Shown here: positions 31,872 to 39,763 of the stretch, one piece after another
How positions within the stretch are numbered: the first letter of the stretch is position 1
Layout: every line of letters starts with the position of its first letter
Assembly: GCA_019075925.1 (NCBI GenBank)
Contig: JAGXAC010000007.1
Span: 1-42,383, forward strand
Direction: 5' to 3'
DNA length: 42,383 bases
Source of the DNA: Hyphomicrobiales bacterium
GTDB lineage: Bacteria > Pseudomonadota > Alphaproteobacteria > Rhizobiales > Xanthobacteraceae
Made by a program: the position numbers and the translations under genes
The notes under the pieces: model-generated
What the model was told of the DNA's origin: nothing
The model's database searches: none
What the model saw: only the letters and a program-made list of their open reading frames with translations

Positions 31872-33164
31872 ATGCGAAAGGGCTTACTGTTGGCAACGGC
31901 GGCCGGATTTGCCGCGTTGGTTGCGACCGGATCGGCCAATGCTGCCGACAAACTCAAAGTGGGCGTCACCGCCACGCTCGAAGGTACCTATACCGTGCTC
32001 GGCGAAGACGGCATGCGCGGTTACGAACTTGCGGTTGAAGCGCACGGCGGCAAGGCCGGGGGCAAAGAGATCGAGACCGTCGTCGGTTCGACCGACGCCA
32101 GCCCTGATTCGGCCATTCGCGCCGCCAAGAAATTGGTCGAGCAGGATAAGGTCGACATGATGATCTCCCCGCTTTCGGGCGCGGAAGGCATCGCGATCCG
32201 GGATTACTCAAAGACGCAGCCGCAGATTACATTCATGAATGCTGGATCCGGCGCGCTTGAGACCACTTACGGCGATCCATCCGCTGGCATCAAGCCATCG
32301 CCGAATTTCTACCGGACCAACCTGGATGGCGCGCAGTGGCACGCCGGCCTCGGCGACTATGCCTATAACGTCAAACACTACAAAAAGATTGCGACGATCG
32401 GCGAAGATTACGCCTTCGTCTACACGCAGGTGATGGGCCTGGTGCTTGAGTATTGCAAGGCGGGCGGGCAAATCACCAAGCGTCTGTGGGTGCCGCTCGG
32501 CACCAAGGACTTCGCGTCTTACATCCCGCAGCTTCTCTCGGAAGACGTCGACGCCATCTATCTCGGTCTCGGCGGCGCGGATGCTGTGAACTTCCTCAAT
32601 CAATACCAGCAAGCCGGCGGTCACGCGCATCTGATCGGCGGTTCGATCATGGTCGACCAGACCGTTCTTTCATCGAAGGGCAAGGCCAAAGACGCGCTGA
32701 TTGGCACCATCGCTGCCAGCGGCATGGCCGACAACGACCCAAGTCCGAAATGGCAGGCGTTTGTGAAGGCCTACCAACAGCATGCAAAGACCGGTTATTT
32801 CAAGAACGCGTTCGCCAGCCCGTCGCTGCTCGCGATCAACTACTACAACTCGGCCGACGCGATGTTCAAGGCGCTCGACCAGGTGAAGGGCGATCTGTCC
32901 AATAACAACAAGGCGTTCCGCGAAGCGCTGAACAAGACTTCGCTCGACGCTCCGAACGGACACATCACGCTCGACGAGAACCGCCAGGCGATCGGCACCA
33001 ACTTCGTCACCGAGGTGGTGAAGGACGATAAGGGCGGCCTCGTCAGCAAGGTGGTCAAGGAAATTCCGAACGTGCAGGAGCGCCTCGGCTTCTCCAAGGC
33101 GGTGTTCGACAAGTTCGTTCCGCCGGGCCGCGAAAACCCGCCCTGCAAGAAGAACTACGAATAA
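31872..33164 (+). CDS. Liv-type ABC transporter substrate-binding protein
   Basis: 430-residue periplasmic binding protein (Peripla_BP_6). A strong AGGAGGG site precedes ATG 31872. The signal peptide MRKGLLLATAAGFAALVATG ends at SANA, giving mature ADKLKVGVTATLEG. AAKKLVEQDKVDMMISPLSG and ISGxNAGSGA-like segments belong to the hinge and ligand lobes; DAIYLGLGGADAVNFLNQY is typical. Divergent from the AraC-type gene and followed by a strong terminator, so it is a single-gene transcript. It most likely feeds the LivHMGF importer of cassette B. High separate expression of the receptor is usual for such systems. Confidence 0.94.
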   Translation: MRKGLLLATAAGFAALVATGSANAADKLKVGVTATLEGTYTVLGEDGMRGYELAVEAHGGKAGGKEIETVVGSTDASPDSAIRAAKKLVEQDKVDMMISPLSGAEGIAIRDYSKTQPQITFMNAGSGALETTYGDPSAGIKPSPNFYRTNLDGAQWHAGLGDYAYNVKHYKKIATIGEDYAFVYTQVMGLVLEYCKAGGQITKRLWVPLGTKDFASYIPQLLSEDVDAIYLGLGGADAVNFLNQYQQAGGHAHLIGGSIMVDQTVLSSKGKAKDALIGTIAASGMADNDPSPKWQAFVKAYQQHAKTGYFKNAFASPSLLAINYYNSADAMFKALDQVKGDLSNNNKAFREALNKTSLDAPNGHITLDENRQAIGTNFVTEVVKDDKGGLVSKVVKEIPNVQERLGFSKAVFDKFVPPGRENPPCKKNYE

Positions 33165-33189
33165 ACGACGACAACAGAGCTTAAGGGAG

Positions 33190-33221
33190 ATCGGCCGCGC
33201 CAAAAAGCGCGGCCGATTTTT
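33190..33221 (+). terminator. Rho-independent terminator after the binding-protein gene
   Basis: Perfect 11-bp stem ATCGGCCGCGC (33190-33200) and GCGCGGCCGAT (33207-33217) with loop CAAAAA, followed by TTTT. It begins 25 nt after the stop of the binding-protein gene. The T-run touches the TAA stop codon of the converging DctA-type gene. Confidence 0.9.
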
Positions 33222-34494
33222 ATCTTGGATTGCCGGCGAGTGCGTCAGCCATGCGGCGCTCGTCAAGTGCGTTCTCCCACTTGGCGATGACCACGGTGGC
33301 GATGCCATTGCCGATCAGGTTGGTCGGCGTCAGGCCCTGCGACAGCAAGCGATGCACGCCAAGGATCAGCGCCACGCTTTCGACCGGGATCGTGCCGACC
33401 GCGGCTAACGTCGCCGCGAGCACAATGAACGCGGCACCCGCGACCCCGGCGGCGCCTTTCGATGCCACAAGGAGTACCGCCAATAGCCCGACCTGCTGCT
33501 CGATCGAAAGCGGCGTGTTGGTGGCCTGCGCCAGAAACACGGTCGCAGTCGCCAGGTAAAGACAGGTGCCGTCGAGATTGAACGAATAACCGGTGGGAAT
33601 AACCAATCCGACCACGCTCTCGTCGCAGCCCATGGCTTCGAGCTTGGCGATCATGCGCGGCAATACCGTCTCCGATGAGGTGGTCGCGATTACGATCAAA
33701 AGTTCTTCACGGATGTAGCCAATGAAACGGAAAAGGCTCACACCGCACCAGCGAGCGATCGGCCACAGGACCAAAAAGATGAAGACGAGGCAGGTGGCGT
33801 AAAACGTAATGATGAGCTTGCCGAGCGAAACCAGAGAGCCGGCGCCGAATTTGCCGACTGTGAACGCGATCGCACCGAACACACCCACAGGCGCCGCCCA
33901 CATGACCACGGCGACAATGCGAAAGAACATCCGCGAGGCAATGTCGATCAGGTCGGTGAGCGGTTTGCCGGCAATGCCGAGGGCGCTCAACGCGAAGCCG
34001 CACAACACCGAGACATAGAGGACTTGAAGCACATTGCCTTCGCTGAACGCGCCAATGAAAGTATCGGGGATGATCGCGAGCAGAAATTGCGTCGTGGTGC
34101 GGTGATGCGTCTGTTCGATATACGCCGCCACACTCGACGCATCGATGTGCGATAAATCCACATTCATGCCGACGCCCGGCCGAAACAGATTGACCGCTAC
34201 CAGCCCGACAACGAGCGCCACCGTGGTCAGCGCCTCGAAATAGAGCAGCGCTTTAAAGGCGACGCGGCCGACCTTCGCCATGCTCGCCATACCCGCGATG
34301 CCGTGCACGACCGTACAGAAGATGATCGGCGCGATCAGTACGCGGATCGCCTTGATGAAGGCGTCCCCCAGCGGCGCCATGCGCACGCCGATCTCCGGGT
34401 AAAATTCCCCAAGTGCGACGCCGATCGCCATGGCGACCAGCACCAGAAACCAGAGCTGCAGGTAAAACGGACGGGGGCCGGCGGCAGCTTCCAT
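33220..34494 (-). CDS. dctA: C4-dicarboxylate carrier, DctA (DAACS) family
   Basis: Sodium- or proton-coupled symporter of the dicarboxylate/amino acid:cation family, 424 residues from ATG 34494; an ATG at 34518 also works but lies inside a dispersed repeat. The hydrophobic pattern is that of DctA, with RPFYLQLWFLVLVAMAIG at the start. Core motifs are present: ATTSSETVLPRMIAKLE (re-entrant loop 1), GYSFNLDGTCLYL (unwound helix 7) and SKGAAGVAGAAFIVLAATL (re-entrant loop 2). It probably imports succinate, fumarate or malate. It follows an MFS transporter gene on the same strand with a repeat between them. Confidence 0.93.
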   Translation of the reverse strand: MEAAAGPRPFYLQLWFLVLVAMAIGVALGEFYPEIGVRMAPLGDAFIKAIRVLIAPIIFCTVVHGIAGMASMAKVGRVAFKALLYFEALTTVALVVGLVAVNLFRPGVGMNVDLSHIDASSVAAYIEQTHHRTTTQFLLAIIPDTFIGAFSEGNVLQVLYVSVLCGFALSALGIAGKPLTDLIDIASRMFFRIVAVVMWAAPVGVFGAIAFTVGKFGAGSLVSLGKLIITFYATCLVFIFLVLWPIARWCGVSLFRFIGYIREELLIVIATTSSETVLPRMIAKLEAMGCDESVVGLVIPTGYSFNLDGTCLYLATATVFLAQATNTPLSIEQQVGLLAVLLVASKGAAGVAGAAFIVLAATLAAVGTIPVESVALILGVHRLLSQGLTPTNLIGNGIATVVIAKWENALDERRMADALAGNPR

Positions 34495-34513
34495 GCCGTC
34501 CCGATTCTGGCGT

Positions 34514-34595
34514 GTCATTCAAGGCGCAACGAAGCAATCCGGGCAATGCGTTGCAAGCCCGGGCTGCTTCGTTTGCGCTGCTCCTCGCAATGACG
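34514..34595. repeat. Dispersed palindromic repeat, copy 3
   Basis: Third and most divergent copy of the repeat at 1361-1444. The outer ends are GTCATTC and CTCGCAATGACG; the inner arms are GAAGCAATCCGGGC and GCCCGGGCTGCTTC. It lies between two genes of the same direction, and its edge contains one of two possible start codons of the DctA-type gene. Confidence 0.75.
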
Positions 34596-34605
34596 GAGTA
34601 AGCCG

Positions 34606-35931
34606 TCAGGCGTCGTACTCGGCCGAAATATCCTTGCCGGTATAGTCGGGCATGAACGCCGCCGACGCCAAGCTGACCACCGCACAGGCGGCAATGTAGA
34701 TGGCGATTGCATAGCCTGACGCATAGGCGGCAAACAACGCCCCGGCAATGATCGGCGATGGCCCACCGGCAATGATTGAGGCAAGCTGATAGCCAAGCGA
34801 GGCGCCGCTGTAGCGAAGCCGCGGCGTAAACGCCTCCGCGATCAGCGCCGCCTGCGGTCCGTACATGATATCATGCGGAATGAACGACAGCACGATGGCG
34901 ATGAACACCGCCGACGGGATCGCCGTGTCCACCATGCCGAAATAGAGGAATCCGAACAGCCCAGTGATGGCCGCGCCGATAAGATACAACTTTCTCCGCC
35001 CGATACGGTCGGAGATATGTCCGGACAGCGGAATGGTGATGAACGAAACGCACGATGCCACCAGCACCGCCGCGAGAATGAAATCGCGCGACATGTGCAG
35101 GGTGTGTACGGCGTAGGCGAAGATAAAGGCGGCGAAGATATAGAACGGCGCCTGCTCGGCCATGCGCAATAACGCGGAAAGGATGATTTCACGCGGCTGC
35201 TTCTTGAGGACTTCGGCAATCGGCGCCTTTTCGATTTTGTTCTGATCGAGGAGCTTTTGGAAAACCGGCGTCTCGAGGATGCCGAGGCGGATCCACAGCC
35301 CGATACCGACCAGCACGATCGAGATCAGGAAGGGAATCCGCCACCCCCACACCGGGAATTGATCGCCGGTCAAAGCGCTGACGCCGAGGATCACCAGATT
35401 GGAAAGGAACAGACCGCATGGCACGCCGAATTGCGGCCAAGACGCCACGAGGCCGCGCTGCCCGTGTGTGCGCGCCCATTCCATCGCCAGCAATACCGAG
35501 CCGCCCCATTCGCCGCCAACGCCGATGCCTTGCAGCGCCCGCAGGATGGTCAGGAAGACGGCGCCCCAAATGCCGATCGACGCGTAGGTCGGCACGAAAG
35601 CGATCAGGAAGGTCGCGATGCCCATGCACAATAACGTGGCAATGAGTGTCGCCTTGCGGCCGATGCGATCACCATAATGGCCGAAGATCGCCGCCCCGAC
35701 CGGGCGCGCGATGAAGCCGACGAAATATGTGCCGAAAGCGGCTAGCGTCCCGGCCGCCACCGATTCATGAGGGAAGTAGAGCTTGCCAAAAACAAGTCCG
35801 GCCGCCGTGCCGTAGATGAAAAAGTCGTACCATTCGATGGTGGTTCCGATTGTCGAAGCGATGACGGCTTTGCGCAGTTGCGCGCTATGCTCAGACTCCC
35901 GTAGCGGCCCAGCGGTCGTTGCCATTGCCAT
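34606..35931 (-). CDS. MFS transporter, metabolite:proton symporter (MHS) family
   Basis: 441-residue transporter with twelve hydrophobic segments. The opening VIASTIGTTIEWYDFFIYGTAAGLVF is the hallmark of the MHS family (shikimate, alpha-ketoglutarate, proline/betaine carriers). The MFS loop motif GHYGDRIGRKATL follows helix 2 and is repeated as GHISDRIGRRKLYL in the second half. GVGGEWGGSVLLAMEW is also MHS-typical. GGGGAG precedes ATG 35931. Substrate cannot be read from sequence; an organic acid is likely. The nearest downstream gene is the DctA-type carrier. Confidence 0.94.
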   Translation of the reverse strand: MAMATTAGPLRESEHSAQLRKAVIASTIGTTIEWYDFFIYGTAAGLVFGKLYFPHESVAAGTLAAFGTYFVGFIARPVGAAIFGHYGDRIGRKATLIATLLCMGIATFLIAFVPTYASIGIWGAVFLTILRALQGIGVGGEWGGSVLLAMEWARTHGQRGLVASWPQFGVPCGLFLSNLVILGVSALTGDQFPVWGWRIPFLISIVLVGIGLWIRLGILETPVFQKLLDQNKIEKAPIAEVLKKQPREIILSALLRMAEQAPFYIFAAFIFAYAVHTLHMSRDFILAAVLVASCVSFITIPLSGHISDRIGRRKLYLIGAAITGLFGFLYFGMVDTAIPSAVFIAIVLSFIPHDIMYGPQAALIAEAFTPRLRYSGASLGYQLASIIAGGPSPIIAGALFAAYASGYAIAIYIAACAVVSLASAAFMPDYTGKDISAEYDA

Positions 35932-36021
35932 GGCGTATCTCCCCTTGATGCCTTTTTGCTGAGCGGATCGCGGCAGAGATCCGCCTTATGCAAGGGAAGA
36001 TTACTAAAGAGCCGGAGGCGT

Positions 36022-36039
36022 GGCTATAAGGCTATAGCC
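36022..36039. promoter_or_regulatory. Inverted repeat upstream of the MFS transporter gene
   Basis: GGCTATA (36022-36028) and TATAGCC (36033-36039) form a perfect 7-bp inverted repeat with a four-base centre, about 90 bp before the transporter start in the 150-bp gap 35932-36081. No T-run follows on either strand. It may be an operator; nothing ties it to a known regulator. Confidence 0.3.
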
Positions 36040-36081
36040 GCAGTGCCGCCGCAGCCGCTGGGACCAAGCTTGCCGGATCAT

Positions 36082-36786
36082 TTATTGCGTCGGCTTGCCC
36101 GACGCGGCCATCACGGTAACCGGCATGTCGCGATAATAATCCGCGAACAGCTTTTTCAAGTTTTCCACCTTCGGCAGATCGTTGAACACGATGTACGGAT
36201 AAGACGGATGCAACACCAAAAAGTCCTGATGGTAATCCTCGGCCGGATAGAAACCGGTGAGCGGCTCAAGCTTGGTCACGATCGCCCCTGGAAAAACATG
36301 GGCCTTGTCGAGCTGGGCGATATAGGCCGCAGCGATACGCTTCTGATCTTCGTTGGCGTAAAAGATGGCCGAGCGATATGACGGCCCCTGATCGGGACCT
36401 TGAAAGTTCAACTCGGTCGGATTGTGCGCCACGGAAAAATAAATCTGCAGGATCTTGCCGTAGGAAATCTGCTTTGGATCGAAGGTGACGGCGACCGACT
36501 CGGCGTGGCCGGTCGTCTCCGTGCCGACCATCTGATAATGCGCAGTTTCTTTTTTGCCGCCGGAATAGCCGGACACGGCCCGGGTCACTCCCTTGGTATG
36601 TTCAAAAACACCCTGCACACCCCAGAAGCAGCCGCCCGCCAGCACCACGGTCTGCGAGCCGGCGTCGGCCGTCCCGGACAGGTCAGTTACCGGCGCCGGG
36701 ATCGTTACCGCCGGCTCGGCGGCACCGGCGGCCGTCACCGCCATGCCGATAAACGGGATTGCGAACAAGGCGCGCCAGATTTTCAT
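36082..36786 (-). CDS. msrA: Peptide methionine sulfoxide reductase MsrA, exported
   Basis: 234 residues from ATG 36786 with GGAGAG upstream. An N-terminal signal (MKIWRALFAIPFIGMAVTAAG) predicts export to the periplasm, unlike most MsrA enzymes. The catalytic motif GGCFWG places the nucleophile at Cys53; GYSGG, TGHAESVAVTFDP and PSYRSAIFY are standard MsrA segments and TEAEDYHQ-like PAEDYHQDF is present. It reduces methionine-S-sulfoxide in oxidised proteins. No MsrB domain is fused and none is adjacent. The C-terminus shows no clear pair of recycling cysteines, so the reductant is uncertain. Confidence 0.94.
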   Translation of the reverse strand: MKIWRALFAIPFIGMAVTAAGAAEPAVTIPAPVTDLSGTADAGSQTVVLAGGCFWGVQGVFEHTKGVTRAVSGYSGGKKETAHYQMVGTETTGHAESVAVTFDPKQISYGKILQIYFSVAHNPTELNFQGPDQGPSYRSAIFYANEDQKRIAAAYIAQLDKAHVFPGAIVTKLEPLTGFYPAEDYHQDFLVLHPSYPYIVFNDLPKVENLKKLFADYYRDMPVTVMAASGKPTQ

Positions 36787-36962
36787 CGGTCTCTCCGGAA
36801 CGTAGGCAACGAGCGGGACGATCGGATCGCAGAATGTGTAAGCAGGACCTGCGGGCGACGCCAATCACAATTGTCGGCACGCCCCGCCAGGCGCCGCTCA
36901 CGACTTCGTGTGGGGCTCGGCCTGTGCAATGCTTCACCGCTCGCCAAGGAAGGAGATGCGAT

Positions 36963-37442
36963 ATGACATTACAGGTGCGCCGTGTCGTGACCGGCCATGA
37001 CGCGCGCGGACGCGCGGTCATTGCCGTCGATGAAACGACCAGCAATGTCCGGGTGTCTCGCCCCGGCATAACGACGAGCGTGATTTGGACCACAGAAGGT
37101 TTCCCGGCCGATAATTCGAGCCCCGATGACGGTGCGGCACGCACGATCGGGACCGCACATACGAACGGCACGGTATTCCGGGTAATCGAATTCAGTCCAG
37201 GGGCCGCTCCCCGGATGCATCGCACCGATTCGATCGATTACGCGATCGTCATTTCCGGCGAGATTGACATGCAAGTGGACGATGGCCGCGAGGTACACCT
37301 GAAGGCTGGCGACGTGCTGGTCCAGCGCGGGACCATCCATAACTGGGTCAACCGCGGTACCCGACCGTGCATCATGGCATTCGTGCTGATCGATGCGGAG
37401 CCGGTTAAGGTAAACGGCACGACACTGCATGCCGAAGGCTGA
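36963..37442 (+). CDS. Cupin-domain protein
   Basis: 159-residue single-domain cupin. A good AAGGAGAT site precedes ATG 36963. The first cupin motif is seen as FSPGAAPRMHRTDSIDYAIVISGEI and the second as GDVLVQRGTIHNWVN; the usual metal-binding His/Glu set is partly changed (HR and D in place of HxH and E). The N-terminal segment RRVVTGHDARGRAVIAVDE is common in small cupins of Alpha- and Betaproteobacteria annotated only as cupin-domain proteins. Divergent from msrA. Function unknown. Confidence 0.88.
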   Translation: MTLQVRRVVTGHDARGRAVIAVDETTSNVRVSRPGITTSVIWTTEGFPADNSSPDDGAARTIGTAHTNGTVFRVIEFSPGAAPRMHRTDSIDYAIVISGEIDMQVDDGREVHLKAGDVLVQRGTIHNWVNRGTRPCIMAFVLIDAEPVKVNGTTLHAEG

Positions 37443-37540
37443 CCGACCCTACCGCATGTCAGCTATGACGCTCGCCATTCGGGCTCGAAACCGCCGATTA
37501 ACGATTTCGCCCAAAGATCGGCTGCCGGTCAGGTCCAGCG

Positions 37541-38806
37541 ATGAATACAACAGCGGCGCAACGGGTAAAGCCAGCCCCCGACACGACGACCCGTGAGCCC
37601 ATCGAGCGTGAGGGTGCCGCACGTACGCCGGTCTGCTTTATCGTCGATGCCGACGACAACATCCGGCATTTTCTGTCGCTGGTCCTGCATGGTGCCGGGC
37701 TCGATACCGAAGAATTCGCCGACAGCCAGAGCTTCCGCGCCGCAGTTGCCCGCCAGACGCCTGACCTGGTTTTCCTCAACATCGCGCTGGAATCCTCCGA
37801 CGCAATCGAATGCGTGGTCGCGCTCGGCAAGAAGAATTACACCGGCTACGTGCAGCTGATGAGCAACCGTGGCTCGGCCGTGCTCGAACACGTCAAAAGC
37901 ATTGGCCAGCAGCAGCGACTGCAGATGCTGCCATCGCTCAAGAAGCCGTTCGAGACCAGCACCGTGTTGACCATTCTGCAGGATTTACGGCTTGGTCACC
38001 CCCCTGCCATGGCGACGCGCATCGAGCTGCAGGAAGCGCTGCGCCACAACTGGATCGAGTTCTGGTATCAGCCGAAGATCGATCTGCGCAAAAAGCAATT
38101 GGTCGGAGTCGAGGCGTTCGCGCGGGCGCGCCATCCACAAAATGGCGTACTCCTGCCCGGCGCATTCATGCCGGGCGCCAAGGAGCCGGACCTCATCAAG
38201 CTTTCCGAACTGGCGCTCGAAGCCGGACTGAAAGCCAATCTCGCTTTCGCAAGGCTCGGCGTCCATTTGCGTCTTGCGGTGAACGTTCCGGTCCAGGCAC
38301 TGGTCAAGATTGCGGTCGCCGACATCGTGCAGACCTATCGTCCGCAATACGAGAAGTGGCCGGGTATCATTATTGACGTGCCGGAAGAGCAGATCGTCAC
38401 GGAACTTGCGCTCGCCAGCGAAGTCGCCAAAAAGCTTCGGCCGCTCAATATTTACCTGGCGGTTGACGATTTCGGCCGCGGCTATTCCTCACTGGCGCAG
38501 GTCAAGGAGCTACCGTTTGCCGAGCTCAAGCTCGCCCGTACGTTCATTGCCGATTGCGGTATCGACAAGGTCAATGCCCCGCTGTGCAAGACCGTGATCG
38601 ACCTGGCACATGGATTCGGCAGCGTCGCCGTCGGCGTCGGCATCGAAAAGGCCTCCGAGGCGCTGGCGTTGGTGAGTATGGGCTGCGACTACGGGCAAGG
38701 ATTTCTGCTCGGCCAGCCGATGCCGGAAGACCGTTTTGTCTCGCTGTTGCGTCAGCGTGCCGCTTCGCAGGGCCGCAAACTGGGCGCCGCATTGCCGAAG
38801 CCGTAA
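37541..38806 (+). CDS. REC-EAL protein with degenerate active sites
   Basis: 421 residues. Residues about 31-150 are a response-regulator receiver domain with the acidic pocket VDADD (36-39) and KKP (134-136), but Asn80 (VFLNIAL) stands where the phosphoacceptor Asp should be. Residues about 158-405 are an EAL domain: EAF at 191-193 replaces EAL, Asn248 and the AVDDFGRGYSS Asp pair (309-310) remain, Lys330 remains, but KID is changed to KLA and EGVE to VGIE (364-369). Gln386 remains. Loss of two catalytic positions suggests no c-di-GMP phosphodiesterase activity; a binding or partner-switching role is likelier. No adjacent histidine kinase is seen. Confidence 0.9.
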   Translation: MNTTAAQRVKPAPDTTTREPIEREGAARTPVCFIVDADDNIRHFLSLVLHGAGLDTEEFADSQSFRAAVARQTPDLVFLNIALESSDAIECVVALGKKNYTGYVQLMSNRGSAVLEHVKSIGQQQRLQMLPSLKKPFETSTVLTILQDLRLGHPPAMATRIELQEALRHNWIEFWYQPKIDLRKKQLVGVEAFARARHPQNGVLLPGAFMPGAKEPDLIKLSELALEAGLKANLAFARLGVHLRLAVNVPVQALVKIAVADIVQTYRPQYEKWPGIIIDVPEEQIVTELALASEVAKKLRPLNIYLAVDDFGRGYSSLAQVKELPFAELKLARTFIADCGIDKVNAPLCKTVIDLAHGFGSVAVGVGIEKASEALALVSMGCDYGQGFLLGQPMPEDRFVSLLRQRAASQGRKLGAALPKP

Positions 38807-38812
38807 GTAATC

Positions 38813-38832
38813 GCGCGGTTGCCGCACCGCGC
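38813..38832 (+). terminator. Weak hairpin after the REC-EAL gene
   Basis: Perfect 7-bp stem GCGCGGT/ACCGCGC with a six-base loop, seven bases after the stop codon. CGAAAAG rather than a T-run follows, so termination would be inefficient or Rho-aided. It overlaps the -35 box proposed for the tRNA-Pro gene. Confidence 0.3.
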
Positions 38833-38847
38833 CGAAAAGTGTATCCA
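38819..38847 (+). promoter_or_regulatory. Candidate promoter of tRNA-Pro
   Basis: TTGCCG (38819-38824) and TATCCA (38842-38847) are separated by 17 bp and end 13 bp before the tRNA. The tRNA-Glu gene of this window has the same -35 hexamer and spacer length. The -10 box is weak. Confidence 0.4.
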
Positions 38848-38860
38848 ACGGCGCGCCGGG

Positions 38861-38937
38861 CGGGGCATAGCGTAGCCTGGTAGCGCGTCTGCTTTGGGAG
38901 CAGAAGGTCGCAGGTTCAAATCCTGCTGCCCCGACCA
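38861..38937 (+). tRNA. tRNA-Pro (anticodon TGG)
   Basis: Full cloverleaf of 77 nt including an encoded CCA. The acceptor stem pairs CGGGGCA with TGCCCCG, the anticodon arm is TCTGC-TTTGGGA-GCAGA with TGG at 38895-38897, and the T arm contains GGTTCAAATCC. A 5' C at position 1 is usual for proline tRNA. Confidence 0.97.
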
Positions 38938-38985
38938 TCCGACCTCCCTGTCCTACCTGGGGACTATGATCGGAACATTAGCCGC

Positions 38986-39291
38986 ATGACCGCCCGTATT
39001 TACCGACCGGCTCGCACGGCGATGCAGTCCGGCGAAGCGAATACCAAGGAATGGGTGCTCGATTACGAGCCCGAGCAACCGCGTAACATTGAGCCGCTGA
39101 TGGGCTGGACGAGTTCCAGCGACATGAAGCAGCAAATCCGGTTGAACTTCGACAGCAAAGAAGAGGCGGTTGCCTTTTGCGAGCGCGAAGGCATCCCCTA
39201 CCAGGTATTCGAGAGCATCCCGTCAGTTCGGCAACGTATGTCTTATTCCGATAATTTCGCCTATTCGCGCCGCCAAGCCTGGACGCATTAG
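38986..39291 (+). CDS. NDUFS4-type accessory subunit of respiratory complex I
   Basis: 101 residues matching the ETC complex I subunit family (PF04800, NDUFS4 in mitochondria). Family marks are ARIYRPARTAMQSG at the start, WVLDYEP, and the central PLMGWTSSSDMKQQIRLNFDSKEEA followed by the end NFAYSRRQAW. The protein sits at the base of the peripheral arm of NADH:ubiquinone oxidoreductase and helps stabilise the N-module junction. It is found in alphaproteobacteria and eukaryotes, so it also informs on taxonomy. It follows tRNA-Pro by 48 nt; no strong ribosome site is seen. Its stop overlaps that of the converging DUF192 gene. Confidence 0.93.
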   Translation: MTARIYRPARTAMQSGEANTKEWVLDYEPEQPRNIEPLMGWTSSSDMKQQIRLNFDSKEEAVAFCEREGIPYQVFESIPSVRQRMSYSDNFAYSRRQAWTH

Positions 39292-39734
39292 CGCAAAGCC
39301 GGGCTTTCTACGCGGTCGCCGGGAGCGATACCGAACTTGCGCGCGGTGCCGGCGATCACCTCGAGCACCGAACGCACTGGACCTCCCGACGGGATCAGCG
39401 CATCCGACAGCGGCTTGGTGTCCTCGGCAATGTTGAGGATGCGTCCATCGGCGCGAATGAAGATCATGTCGAGCGGGATGTACGTGTTGCGCATCCAGAA
39501 TGCGACCGGCTGCTCCTGTTTGAAGTCGAACAGCATGCCGTGGCCCTCCGGCAACGTCTTGCGGAACATCAGGCCGTGTTCGCGCTCGGCCTCGGTGGTG
39601 GCGAGTTCGACGGTGAAGGCCCGCACGCCGCCCTTGGTGACGATCTCCAGTGTCGCTTCACCGGCAGCGAAGGCCGGTCCGGAAACGCATAAGGCCAATA
39701 ACGTCGCCGCCGCCGCGAACCGCGCCGGATGCAC
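39288..39734 (-). CDS. DUF192 family exported protein
   Basis: 148 residues from GTG 39734; the only nearby start giving a proper Sec signal (ARFAAAATLLALCVSGPAFA). The start is uncertain because no clear ribosome site is present. DUF192 marks are ELATTEAEREHGLMFRKTLP, MLFDFKQEQPVAFWMRNTYI, PLDMIFIRADGRI and SVLEVIAGTARKFGI. The family is widespread, small and periplasmic or secreted, of unknown function. The open frame extends far upstream through the cold-shock gene but that part is antisense-free shadow. It lies 29 nt after the cold-shock gene on the same strand, so the two may be co-transcribed. Confidence 0.9.
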   Translation of the reverse strand: MHPARFAAAATLLALCVSGPAFAAGEATLEIVTKGGVRAFTVELATTEAEREHGLMFRKTLPEGHGMLFDFKQEQPVAFWMRNTYIPLDMIFIRADGRILNIAEDTKPLSDALIPSGGPVRSVLEVIAGTARKFGIAPGDRVESPALR

Positions 39735-39763
39735 GATAACGGAAAGAACGGCGATGAAGCCGG

